A stretch of 6,888 bases of DNA from Syntrophaceae bacterium UBA1163 (GTDB lineage: Bacteria > Desulfobacterota > BSN033 > UBA1163), in the NCBI GenBank assembly GCA_002311635.1, contig DBZJ01000008.1:967-7854 (forward strand), in the 5' to 3' direction. Both the position numbers and the translations under genes were made by a program. Below the pieces are notes generated by a model, which worked only from the letters and a program-made list of their open reading frames with translations, did not search any database and was not told the origin of the DNA. Below are positions 1 to 6,468 of the stretch, in pieces. Position 1 is the first letter of the stretch; every line of letters starts with the position of its first letter.

Positions 1-1450
1 TGAACATCACCTTCGAGAGATCGAAATTAACATCGATATAGTGATCGGAGAAGGAAAAGTTCTGCTCCGGATCCAATACCTCGAGCAGTGCGGACGAAGG
101 GTCCCCACGAAAATCCATCCCAATCTTATCCACTTCGTCCAGCATGAAGACCGGATTGTTCGATCCTGCTTTTTTGACCCCTTGAATGATGCGACCGGGG
201 AGAGCGCCCACATAAGTCCGGCGGTGTCCTCGAATCTCAGCTTCATCTCGGACTCCACCCAAAGAGATCCGTATGAACTTACGGCCCATGGTCCGGGCAA
301 TGGACTTTCCAAGTGAGGTCTTTCCAACCCCTGGAGGACCGACGAAACAAAGAATCGGTCCCTTCATATCCGCCTTCAATTTTCTGACTGCCAGGTATTC
401 CAAAATCCGTTTCTTCACCTTTTCCAAATCGTAATGGTCTTCATCTAAGATTTTTTGAGCATTGTCGATGTCCAGATTATCCTCTGTGGTCTCAGACCAT
501 GGGAGTTCAGCCAGCCAGTCCAAATAGGTTCGGGCGACAGTATACTCTGCCGAGGCAGGTGGGATTTTGGCCAGGCGGTCCAACTCTTTCTCTGCGGCTG
601 CCAAGGCCTCAGGCGGCATCTTGGCCTTCTTGATCTTCTCTTTCAGCTCCTTGATCTCTGTGGAATGCTCGTCCAGCTCCCCCAGCTCTTTCTTGATGGC
701 CTTTAATTGCTCGCGGAGATAATACTCCCGCTGGGTTCGATCCATATCCTCTTTGACCTGGGATTGGATCTTGTTGCCCAATTCAAGCACCTGGACCTCT
801 TTGTTCAGGAAAAGATGGACCTTGGTCAAGCGCTCTCGAATATCGAAGGTCTCAAGAATTCCCTGCTTCTCGGTCGTGGAAATATTGAGGTTCGAGGCGA
901 TCAAGTCGGCGAGGATGGCGGGCGACTTGATGTTGGAAACCATGGTGCCCAGCTCGCTGGTCAGGTAAGGAGCCAGCTCCACGGCCCTTTGAAAGAGGTT
1001 CTTCAAATTCATCATCAGGGCGTCGATTTCCACTCCCTGTACCATCCCTTCATCGATTACCTCAACCTTTGCTTTGAAATAGGGCTCACGCTGAAAGTAT
1101 TCCTTTATCTTCATCCTGGAAACACCCTGGACGATGACGCGTTGGCTCCCGTCCAGCTCCCGGATCATTCTTAAAATCAATGCCGCGACGCCCACCGAAT
1201 AAAGGTCGGTTTCCTTGGGATCCTCAATTTCAGATCTCTTTTGAGTAATGACCCCGATGATACGATCGGAATCCATCGCATCGTCGATCAACTTGACTGA
1301 CTTTTTTCTGCCGACCATGATGGGCAGTATCAAATCGGGGTAAAGCACTGTTCCCCTTAAAGGAAGCACAGGCAGCTCGTCAGGGATGACGACTTTATCG
1401 TCCTTTCCCTTTTCCTCTTTGTCGGCACCCCCTCTTGGCAAAAATATCAT
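1..1450 (-). CDS. lon: ATP-dependent protease Lon, N-terminal 483 codons (cut by window edge)
   Basis: Lon is a cytoplasmic AAA+ serine protease that unfolds and degrades damaged and regulatory proteins. Translated from ATG at 1450, the frame stays open to base 1. It shows the LonN substrate-binding domain (about residues 25-220, beginning D-E-L-P-V-L-P-L-R), a helical and coiled-coil linker rich in K and E (about 225-310), the Lon-typical segment around L-P-W-S, and then the AAA+ domain. Walker A is GPPGVGKT at 371-378, the pore-loop Tyr-Val is at 413-414, and Walker B is FMLDE with D438 and E439. Spacing from Walker A Lys to pore Tyr (36) and to Walker B Asp (61) matches E. coli Lon as I recall it. 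The rest of the AAA+ domain and the Ser-Lys protease domain lie outside the window. The start is supported by AGGAGG five bases upstream. The family is usually about 780-820 residues, so roughly 60 percent is present. No frameshift was seen. Confidence 0.97.
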   Translation of the reverse strand, partial: MIFLPRGGADKEEKGKDDKVVIPDELPVLPLRGTVLYPDLILPIMVGRKKSVKLIDDAMDSDRIIGVITQKRSEIEDPKETDLYSVGVAALILRMIRELDGSQRVIVQGVSRMKIKEYFQREPYFKAKVEVIDEGMVQGVEIDALMMNLKNLFQRAVELAPYLTSELGTMVSNIKSPAILADLIASNLNISTTEKQGILETFDIRERLTKVHLFLNKEVQVLELGNKIQSQVKEDMDRTQREYYLREQLKAIKKELGELDEHSTEIKELKEKIKKAKMPPEALAAAEKELDRLAKIPPASAEYTVARTYLDWLAELPWSETTEDNLDIDNAQKILDEDHYDLEKVKKRILEYLAVRKLKADMKGPILCFVGPPGVGKTSLGKSIARTMGRKFIRISLGGVRDEAEIRGHRRTYVGALPGRIIQGVKKAGSNNPVFMLDEVDKIGMDFRGDPSSALLEVLDPEQNFSFSDHYIDVNFDLSKVMF

Positions 1451-1491
1451 CGCTTCCTCCTGCAAAATGAATCCATTAGACTTTACATATT

Positions 1492-1520
1492 AAGTTAATC
1501 ATTGATGTTCCAAGTGTCAA
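1492..1520 (-). promoter_or_regulatory. possible lon promoter (perfect -35, weak -10)
   Basis: On the minus strand a perfect TTGACA (1515-1520) is followed at 16-17 bases by TTAACT or TAACTT (about 1492-1498), each only 3 of 6 against TATAAT. It lies about 40 bases before the lon start, so a transcript would include the AGGAGG site. No CIRCE element and no good heat-shock sigma-32 pair was seen in the 156-base gap. Lon may instead be read from the promoter of the two small genes upstream. Confidence 0.35.
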
Positions 1521-1606
1521 TGTGGCCTACTTTAACAGTTCTATAAGGGGTTCTCGGTACAAGAAGTATGCCAAATCCAATTCTATCTTCAGAAAAAAGC
1601 CGGACC

Positions 1607-1852
1607 CTACTCAGCCGCCACTCCGCTTTCACTGTAGGGTTTCCCGCAAATATTGCAAACCCCCTTCTCATTGATGGTGCCGATACAATTTCCGTCACTG
1701 CATAATTTTCGTTCAGCCAATTCAGTCTCCTCCATTTCCGCCGGAATCGGATTCCCGCACCAACAGCAATGACGGCTTTTTTCCGGGATTTCCCCTCCGC
1801 ACTCCGGGCAAAGAATAAAAGGCAATGTCACACCGCATTGGGGGCAATTCAT
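1607..1852 (-). CDS. small multi-cysteine zinc-ribbon protein (81 aa), function unknown
   Basis: An 81-residue protein with eleven cysteines, mostly in zinc-knuckle pairs: CPQC (C3, C6), CPEC (C15, C18), CCWC (C29 or C30, C32), C51-x4-C56 and CNIC (C66, C69). The first two pairs look like one zinc ribbon. The C-terminal part (C-S-D-G-N-C to C-N-I-C-G-K-P) looks like a second treble-clef or ribbon unit; I recall similar tails (C-x-D-G-x-C, then C-x-x-C-G) in short uncharacterised deltaproteobacterial proteins, but could not check. There is no signal peptide or membrane segment, so it is probably cytoplasmic. The ATG directly follows the TGA of the 69-residue gene, with GAGGAGG five bases before the ATG and inside that gene's 3' end, which implies translational coupling. 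Metal binding is likely; partner or nucleic acid is unknown. A role as a Lon adaptor or regulator is speculation from position only. Confidence 0.85.
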   Translation of the reverse strand: MNCPQCGVTLPFILCPECGGEIPEKSRHCCWCGNPIPAEMEETELAERKLCSDGNCIGTINEKGVCNICGKPYSESGVAAE

Positions 1853-2062
1853 TCATTCCTCCTCAACATGAAGACTTCTTATAAAGCGGTCAATATCCCG
1901 TTTGTTTCGTCTCAGCTCATAGAGGAGCTTCTTGGTCTCTTCATCCGGGAAGAGACGATTTAAATCATAGCCCTTTTCGGGAAAGAGGACATTGAGGTCG
2001 ATTTCCCGTTTCTTCTCCGCTTCCGGGTCAATTCCCTGGGATTGTTCGTCATTCTCTTCCAT
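1853..2062 (-). CDS. small acidic protein with two tandem DLNxLFP repeats (69 aa), function unknown
   Basis: I do not recognise this family. The 69-residue product is highly charged and has no signal peptide or membrane segment. The N-terminal 20 residues are Glu/Asp/Gln-rich and probably disordered. Two adjacent 11-residue repeats follow: IDLNVLFPEKG (21-31) and YDLNRLFPDEE (32-42). The C-terminal third (about 43-64) should be one amphipathic basic helix (K-K-L-L-Y-E-L-R-R-N-K-R-D-I-D-R-F), ending in an acidic V-E-E-E tail. The ATG has GGAAGAAGG a few bases upstream and no alternative start lies nearby. The stop abuts the start of the zinc-ribbon gene, so the two are very likely co-translated. 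The absence of a frame break, the ribosome binding site and the coupling argue for a real gene. The repeated motif could be a short peptide that docks on a partner protein; this is inference. Confidence 0.82.
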   Translation of the reverse strand: MEENDEQSQGIDPEAEKKREIDLNVLFPEKGYDLNRLFPDEETKKLLYELRRNKRDIDRFIRSLHVEEE

Positions 2063-2075
2063 GAAACCTTCTTCC

Positions 2076-2104
2076 TATATAGGATAGCCATTCCATTTTG
2101 TCAA
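2076..2104 (-). promoter_or_regulatory. sigma-70-type promoter for the two small genes
   Basis: The minus strand carries a perfect TTGACA (2099-2104), exactly 17 bases of spacer, and TATATA (2076-2081, 4 of 6). The -10 box ends only 13 bases before the ATG at 2062. Transcription would then begin about 6-8 bases before the ATG, inside or past the GGAAGAAGG that otherwise looks like the ribosome binding site. Either the start point is unusual, the message is nearly leaderless, or the pair is fortuitous. Confidence 0.5.
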
Positions 2105-2109
2105 CATCC

Positions 2110-2140
2110 CAACAATCTCAATCAGTTATTGAGATCGTTG
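2110..2140. repeat. 31-base inverted repeat (13-base arms, 5-base loop) beside the promoter
   Basis: CAACAATCTCAAT (2110-2122) and ATTGAGATCGTTG (2128-2140) pair along all 13 positions with a single mismatch that is G-U-compatible in the minus-strand RNA; the loop is CAGTT. It ends five bases upstream of the -35 box of the small-gene promoter, a usual place for an activator or repressor site. No T-run follows on either strand, so it is not a standard intrinsic terminator. Confidence 0.6.
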
Positions 2141-2153
2141 AGTTCGGAGTAAT

Positions 2154-2257
2154 TAATACAAAGGCATTAAGTATTTTGTAGGGCAACCCTTTAGGGTTGC
2201 TTTAAGCAAGGCTAAAGCCTTGCGCTACATGTAAAATGATTAAACGCGTTTGTATTA
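2154..2257. repeat. 104-base palindromic element with twin hairpins (MITE-like or REP-like)
   Basis: The ends TAATACAAA (2154-2162) and TTTGTATTA (2249-2257) are perfect inverted repeats, and the similarity continues inward imperfectly through TTAA and ATTTT to TGTAG/CTACA. The centre has two perfect 7-base-pair hairpins: GCAACCC-TTTA-GGGTTGC (2183-2200) and GCAAGGC-TAAA-GCCTTGC (2206-2223). Their loops TTTA and TAAA are complementary. The whole could fold as a cruciform or three-way junction. AGTTCGGAG flanks it on both sides (2141-2149 and 2257-2265), although that motif belongs to the local 7-base repeats and need not be a target duplication. I recall similar twin-hairpin repeats in intergenic DNA of several bacterial phyla. 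No transposase or coding capacity is present. Confidence 0.7.
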
Positions 2258-2316
2258 GTTCGGAGATCGGAGACGTCAATAAAAATACTCCGAACTCCCA
2301 ACTCTGAACTCCGAAC
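2258..2316. repeat. opposed arrays of 7-base repeats (GTTCGGA / TCCGAAC)
   Basis: GTTCGGA and GATCGGA run in register at 2258-2271. After a 17-base AT-rich centre, four 7-base units in the opposite orientation occupy 2289-2316: TCCGAAC, TCCCAAC, TCTGAAC, TCCGAAC. A further GTTCGGA lies at 2142-2148, on the other side of the 104-base element. The arms can pair, so the region could fold in RNA just after the exporter gene, but no T-run makes it a canonical terminator. Its role is unknown. Confidence 0.75.
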
Positions 2317-2321
2317 TGAAT

Positions 2322-4433
2322 TTACGGCGAGCCGAACTGCGTCTGATATAGCCTGAAATAGATGCCTTTTTGGGCCATCAATTCTCCGTGGGTTCCGATT
2401 TCTCGAACCCTCCCTTTATGGAGGACAACGATTCGATCCGCGTGTCGGATAGTGGAAAGCCGGTGAGCGATGACAACGGATGTCCTTCCCTTAAGCAGCC
2501 GCGCCAGTCCTTCCTGGATGAGCCTTTCTGTTTCAGGATCGACATGGGAAGTCGCCTCGTCGAGGACCAGGATCCTTGGATCGATGGATAACGCTCTTGC
2601 AAACGCTAATAACTGCCTTTCCCCGGCAGAGAGCGTCTCCCCGCCCTCCCCCACCTTGGTACGATATCCATGGGGCAACCGATGAATAAACTTTTCTGCG
2701 TTGACCACTTGCGCGACATCTCTCACCTTTCCTCCATCGATCTCGGGGTTGCCCAAACGAATATTCTCCTCAATATCTCCGGAAAAGAGAAAAGTATCTT
2801 GCATCACCAGCCCGATTTTTGACCGGAGTTCAGACACATCCCTCTCGCGGATATCGATCCCGTCGATCAGAATCGTTCCCTCCTGTGCTTCATAAAATCG
2901 TTCGAGCAGGTGTAACAGAGAGGTTTTCCCAGCTCCGGTGGCGCCCACAACGGCCACGGTCTCCCCCTCGCGAACAGAGAAAGAAACATCCTTCAGGACT
3001 TTGTCTTCCCCATTATAGGAGAAGGAGACGTGATGAAATTCGATGTTGCCCCTCACTCCCTCTTTTGCAGGAGAAAGGGGTTTGTGGATCTTTCGATTCT
3101 CGTCAAGCAATGAAAAGATTCTTTCCAGAGAGGCCATCGCCGATTGAAGGACATTATATTTCTCCGAGAGGTCTCGGATGGGCTGGAAGAACATCCGAAT
3201 ATAGGAAAGAAAGGCGACCAGGACGCCAAGGGTGATCGCATCCTGAATCACCTTTCCTCCTCCGTACCAGAGGAGAAGGCCGATGGCTGCCGAGCTCAGG
3301 ATTTCAACGAGGGGGACAAAGAAGGCATAAATGGAGATCTGCTTCATGTTCGCCAGATAATACGCCTCGTTGATTTTTTCGAATCGCCGCGTGTTCTCCC
3401 TTTCTCTTTGAAAGAGTTGAACCACTTTGATACCCGAGAAATTTTCGTGGAAAAAAGAATTCATCTGGGCGATCTTCGAACGGATCTCCCGAAACGCATC
3501 CCTGGCTTGACGGCTGAAGAAGAGGGTCGTGACAAAGATCAAGGGAATGACAGAAAAGGAGACCAGGGCCAGCTCACGGTTGAGCTGAAGAAGAAGGAGG
3601 ATGATCCCGATCACCAGAAGAACATCCTTCAATAGGTTGATGACGACGGAAGTGAACATCTCATGGACGTTCTGGATATCGTTGGTCAACCGGGTGACCA
3701 GTCTTCCCACCGGATTCCTGTCAAAAAAGGAGACATCGAGTCCCTGGAGGTGGGAGAAAACCTTCATCCGGAGATCATGCATCATTTTTTGACCCGCCAG
3801 CTCCATGGCATAGACCTGGAAGAAATTTAATCCAAAATTGACGGCCAGAATGAGAACCACGAAGAGTGCGATGTGAAAAACCCCCTCGATATCCTTCCCT
3901 CTCAGAACCAGGAGGTCCTCTCTTTTCAATTCTTTCATCCGATCAAAGGAGATGAACCCGTAGGAGCCGCCTCTCTTTAAAGCGGACGGATATTTCTTTA
4001 AGATATCCTCCTCGGCCGGATTTTTGGGAACAAACAGGTAATACCGGTTTTCCGTGACGAGACCGTGCTTCTCGAACCGTGCGATCTCCTTCCGGTCCAT
4101 CGATTGCAATACGTCCGGCGGAAGAAGAAATCTCCCCGGTTCTCCCATCGGAATAGACCTCTGCCCGTATTGACTCCAGAAGCGGTGCTCCTCCGGAGAA
4201 CTATTTCCTCGCAAGACGACTTCTCTTGCTCCAACAACGATGTAGCGATCGATCGCTTCTTTGGTGAGATAAGGAATGAAGAGATCCAAACCCGCCATGA
4301 CCAATACGAAAAGGAGGGAGAGAACCATCAGACCCCAGTAGGGCCTTAGAAAACCCCCCAACCTGGCCATTAGCTTCAGGTCGTAGGGTTTTCCCAATTT
4401 GCCTTCTTCCATGTAGCCAAAATCAGTGTACAT
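2322..4433 (-). CDS. heterodimeric ABC exporter, large subunit (703 aa, BmrD/YheH-like)
   Basis: An inner-membrane half-transporter: six transmembrane helices (about 33-56, 185-209, 262-283, 287-306, 370-392, 398-418), then an ATPase domain from about 463. ATPase motifs: A-loop Y473, Walker A GATGAGKT (497-504), Q-loop Q545, signature LSAGE (601-605, degenerate against LSGGQ), Walker B ILVLD with catalytic E626, D-loop S-H-V-D, and H657. About 120 residues (65-185) are inserted between TM1 and TM2, placed like the extracellular domain of B. subtilis BmrD, so the length is above the usual 580-600. It should pair with the 581-residue subunit encoded upstream and supply the catalytic Walker B. 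Substrates could be drugs, lipids or peptides; the sequence does not say. ATG 4433 was chosen because the frame upstream to GTG 4589 runs through GC-rich palindromes; ATG 4412 (696 aa) is also possible. Neither has a strong ribosome binding site. Confidence 0.95.
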   Translation of the reverse strand: MYTDFGYMEEGKLGKPYDLKLMARLGGFLRPYWGLMVLSLLFVLVMAGLDLFIPYLTKEAIDRYIVVGAREVVLRGNSSPEEHRFWSQYGQRSIPMGEPGRFLLPPDVLQSMDRKEIARFEKHGLVTENRYYLFVPKNPAEEDILKKYPSALKRGGSYGFISFDRMKELKREDLLVLRGKDIEGVFHIALFVVLILAVNFGLNFFQVYAMELAGQKMMHDLRMKVFSHLQGLDVSFFDRNPVGRLVTRLTNDIQNVHEMFTSVVINLLKDVLLVIGIILLLLQLNRELALVSFSVIPLIFVTTLFFSRQARDAFREIRSKIAQMNSFFHENFSGIKVVQLFQRERENTRRFEKINEAYYLANMKQISIYAFFVPLVEILSSAAIGLLLWYGGGKVIQDAITLGVLVAFLSYIRMFFQPIRDLSEKYNVLQSAMASLERIFSLLDENRKIHKPLSPAKEGVRGNIEFHHVSFSYNGEDKVLKDVSFSVREGETVAVVGATGAGKTSLLHLLERFYEAQEGTILIDGIDIRERDVSELRSKIGLVMQDTFLFSGDIEENIRLGNPEIDGGKVRDVAQVVNAEKFIHRLPHGYRTKVGEGGETLSAGERQLLAFARALSIDPRILVLDEATSHVDPETERLIQEGLARLLKGRTSVVIAHRLSTIRHADRIVVLHKGRVREIGTHGELMAQKGIYFRLYQTQFGSP

Positions 4434-4446
4434 AACGTAAAACCGT

Positions 4447-4467
4447 AAATTCCAAATGCCAAAATCC
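4447..4467. repeat. three 7-base repeats (left arm, gap between exporter genes)
   Basis: AAATTCC, AAATGCC and AAAATCC run in strict 7-base register just upstream of the large-subunit start. They face the TTTGAAC-type units at the other end of the same gap, with GC-rich palindromes between. This resembles the opposed layout in the other two gaps. Confidence 0.5.
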
Positions 4468-4486
4468 CTGCCTACCGGCGGGCAGG
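4467..4486. repeat. GC-rich palindrome (CCTGCC...GGCAGG)
   Basis: CCTGCC (4467-4472) and GGCAGG (4481-4486) flank TACCGGCG. I recall this kind of palindrome as a dispersed intergenic repeat in deltaproteobacterial genomes. It lies in frame in the false upstream extension of the large exporter subunit, where it reads as A-C-P-P-V-G-R. Confidence 0.65.
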
Positions 4487-4493
4487 CAAATGT

Positions 4494-4522
4494 GAAGTCC
4501 CCCGCCCGCAGGGCGGGGCTTC
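4494..4522. repeat. strong GC-rich hairpin, 8-base-pair core
   Basis: CCCCGCCC (4500-4507), loop GCA, GGGCGGGG (4511-4518) form a perfect stem. GAAG/CTTC outside extends it to 12 pairs across a two-base bulge. In the exporter transcript it would form a very stable hairpin between the two subunit genes and could protect the upstream part or reduce read-through. No U-tract follows. Confidence 0.7.
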
Positions 4523-4549
4523 CCGGAAAGGAAATTTCATTCTGATTAT

Positions 4550-4587
4550 GCCCCTTGGCCCCGCCCAAAAGGCGGGCCTTGCGGGGC
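4550..4587. repeat. second GC-rich imperfect hairpin
   Basis: GCCCC (4550-4554) pairs with GGGGC (4583-4587), and CCCGCC (4560-4565) pairs with GGCGGG (4571-4576), with two further G-C pairs and a small internal loop between. The loop is C-A-A-A-A. It contains the upstream GTG at 4589-4587 that would otherwise extend the large exporter subunit. Confidence 0.6.
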
Positions 4588-4651
4588 ACTTGCCGATCAA
4601 ATCAATTTCAAACGCCTAAATATCAAAATATCTTTCGTTTGATCTTGGAAA

Positions 4652-4690
4652 TTTGAACTTTATTTGAACCTGGAACTTTGACATTTGACA
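4652..4690. repeat. 7-base repeat array (TTTGAAC / TTTGACA)
   Basis: Four units in strict register occupy 4663-4690: TTTGAAC, CTGGAAC, then two exact tandem copies of TTTGACA. One more TTTGAAC at 4652-4658 is out of register. The array ends eight bases from the stop codon of the small exporter subunit. It is the right arm of the opposed layout in this gap. Confidence 0.7.
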
Positions 4691-4697
4691 TTAAGAT

Positions 4698-6443
4698 TCA
4701 CTCCTTCTCCAGTTCCTCTTCCAATTGTCTCTGCCAATAGAGGTCCGTATAAATTCCACCTTTTGAGAGAAGGGTTTTGTGGTCTCCCATTTCCGCCACC
4801 CTTCCTTCTTCAAGGACGACAATCCGATCGGCCCTCCGGAGGGGAGCGATTCGATGGGTGACGAGGAAACTTGTCTTCTCTTTCATGAAATTCTCCAATC
4901 CCTCCAGAATTCGTTCTTCCGTTTGGATATCCACCGAGGAGAGGGCATCATCCAGGATGAAGATGGGCGGATCCATAAGGATGGCCCGGGCAATCGCAAT
5001 CCTCTGCCTCTGTCCCCCGGAGAGGGTAATCCCTTTCTCCCCAACCATCGTATTCATTCCCTCCGGAAATCCCATGATCTCGTCATAAATTTGTGCAAGC
5101 CGTGCCGCCTCTTCGATTTCTTGGTCTGTGGCATCGAGCTTTCCAAAGGCGATGTTCTCACGGATCGTTTCTGAAAAAAGAAAGGTATCCTGTGGCACGT
5201 ACCCGATGGATCTCCTCAGAACCTGAAGAGGGATCTCATGAATTTCAGCCCCGTCGAAGAACAGACAACCCCTGGGAGGTTCCAAAATTCTTGCCACCAG
5301 ATTGCAGAAAATCGTCTTTCCGGACCCAGTCCTTCCCACGAGGACCATTCGCTCTCCCCTTTTGATCGTGAGATGAATGTCTCGGAGCAGAGGATTCGCC
5401 TCGTTTCCCGGAGAAAAGGTGAGACCTCTGACTTCGATTCCACCATTCAACGGTCTTGACGGAATAACCCGTGAAGCGTCGAAGATTTCAGGGGCCTCTG
5501 CAAAAATTCGGTTGAGGCGCTCCATGGAAGCGCCGCCTCGTTGGACCATATTGACCCCCCAGCCCAAGGCCATCATCGGCCACGCGAGCAGTCCCAGGTA
5601 GCTCATGAAGGCCACGAAATCACCCGTGGAGATCGACTGAAGGATCGTCAACTTTCCGCCCATGTAGAGGACGATGGCCATGGAGAGATTGGAGAAAAAA
5701 AGGATGATGGGGAAAAACATTCCCCACACTTTGACCACATTCAAATTTTTCCGAGTATAATCCCGGCTCAGCTGAGAGAGCTTCTGCCCTTCCCTCTCCT
5801 CGAGGACATAGGCTTTGATCACTCGGATACCTGCAACCGCCTCCCTCACCCTTTCAGTGAGAGAGGCGAAGGCCTTCTGAACAATCTCAAAACGGTGGTG
5901 GATCGCCTGGCTGAAGAAGAGAGTGATCAGCGTGATCAATGGCATGGGAAGTACGGCAAAAAGGGTTAATTTGGAGCTGATATAAATCATGAAAAAGATC
6001 GTCAGCACCCCCAAAATAATCGTATCCACTAAGAATACGACGCCCATCGACATCGCCATCCGGACCGCCTCGATGTCATTGGTGGCGTGGGCCATCAGGT
6101 CGCCTACTTTGGTATGGGAGAAATAGGAAGGAGAGAGAGTCTGGAGGTGAATAAAGAGGCGATCTCTGAGCGCCTTTTCGATTTGACGCGCCGCCCCCAG
6201 CAGGAAATACCTCCAGACATATCGAAGACTGCCAATGCCCAAGGCAAGGAGGAGGACTTCCAATCCATAGACCAGAAGACCGAACGGAGAAGCCGTCCCC
6301 AGGGTGAGGTCATCGACGGCATATTTGATGACCCTTGGTATCAAGAGTTGAAGGACATCCACGATGAGCAAAGCCATGAGGCCAATCAGGATTTGCCGCC
6401 GGTTTGCAACAACATCGTCCTTAAGAGTTCTAAACGCCTTCAT
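4698..6443 (-). CDS. heterodimeric ABC exporter, small subunit (581 aa, BmrC/YheI-like)
   Basis: An inner-membrane half-transporter of normal length. Six transmembrane helices lie at about 17-39, 52-80, 133-155, 158-178, 241-263 and 273-297, with an ATPase domain from about 335. ATPase motifs: Walker A GRTGSGKT (370-377), Q-loop Q418, canonical LSGGQ (474-478), Walker B IFILD with Asp D499 where the catalytic Glu normally sits, D-loop S-S-V-D, and H530. The A-loop aromatic residue appears to be missing: F-S-P-G around residue 345 where relatives read F-x-Y-P-G. These changes mark the degenerate-site partner, complementary to E626 and LSAGE in the 703-residue subunit. The ATG at 6443 has AGGAAAG and GAAGAAG upstream, a moderate ribosome binding site. 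It is the first gene of the presumed exporter operon, with its own promoter at 6469-6497. The 264-base gap to its partner is unusually long for such pairs. Substrate is not predictable from the sequence. Confidence 0.95.
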   Translation of the reverse strand: MKAFRTLKDDVVANRRQILIGLMALLIVDVLQLLIPRVIKYAVDDLTLGTASPFGLLVYGLEVLLLALGIGSLRYVWRYFLLGAARQIEKALRDRLFIHLQTLSPSYFSHTKVGDLMAHATNDIEAVRMAMSMGVVFLVDTIILGVLTIFFMIYISSKLTLFAVLPMPLITLITLFFSQAIHHRFEIVQKAFASLTERVREAVAGIRVIKAYVLEEREGQKLSQLSRDYTRKNLNVVKVWGMFFPIILFFSNLSMAIVLYMGGKLTILQSISTGDFVAFMSYLGLLAWPMMALGWGVNMVQRGGASMERLNRIFAEAPEIFDASRVIPSRPLNGGIEVRGLTFSPGNEANPLLRDIHLTIKRGERMVLVGRTGSGKTIFCNLVARILEPPRGCLFFDGAEIHEIPLQVLRRSIGYVPQDTFLFSETIRENIAFGKLDATDQEIEEAARLAQIYDEIMGFPEGMNTMVGEKGITLSGGQRQRIAIARAILMDPPIFILDDALSSVDIQTEERILEGLENFMKEKTSFLVTHRIAPLRRADRIVVLEEGRVAEMGDHKTLLSKGGIYTDLYWQRQLEEELEKE

Positions 6444-6468
6444 TCTTCTTCACTTTCCTACCACCCAA

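Noticed and set aside
707..1174. 155-codon plus-strand frame
   Set aside because: It is antisense to clear Lon coding sequence; no independent support.
1495..1698. 67-codon minus-strand frame overlapping the zinc-ribbon gene
   Set aside because: It lies out of frame over the zinc-ribbon gene and runs into the lon upstream gap; no motif and no ribosome binding site.
2258..2316. Intrinsic terminator after the exporter operon
   Set aside because: The arms can pair but no T-run follows the stem; the only T-rich stretch lies in the loop.
2142..2316. CRISPR array
   Set aside because: Repeats are 7 bases, degenerate, mostly without spacers and inverted; there are no cas genes.
4434..4589. N-terminal extension giving a 755-residue large exporter subunit from a GTG start
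   Set aside because: The extension is translated from GC-rich hairpins and 7-base repeats, has no homology to exporter N-termini and no ribosome binding site; ATG 4433 or 4412 fits the family.
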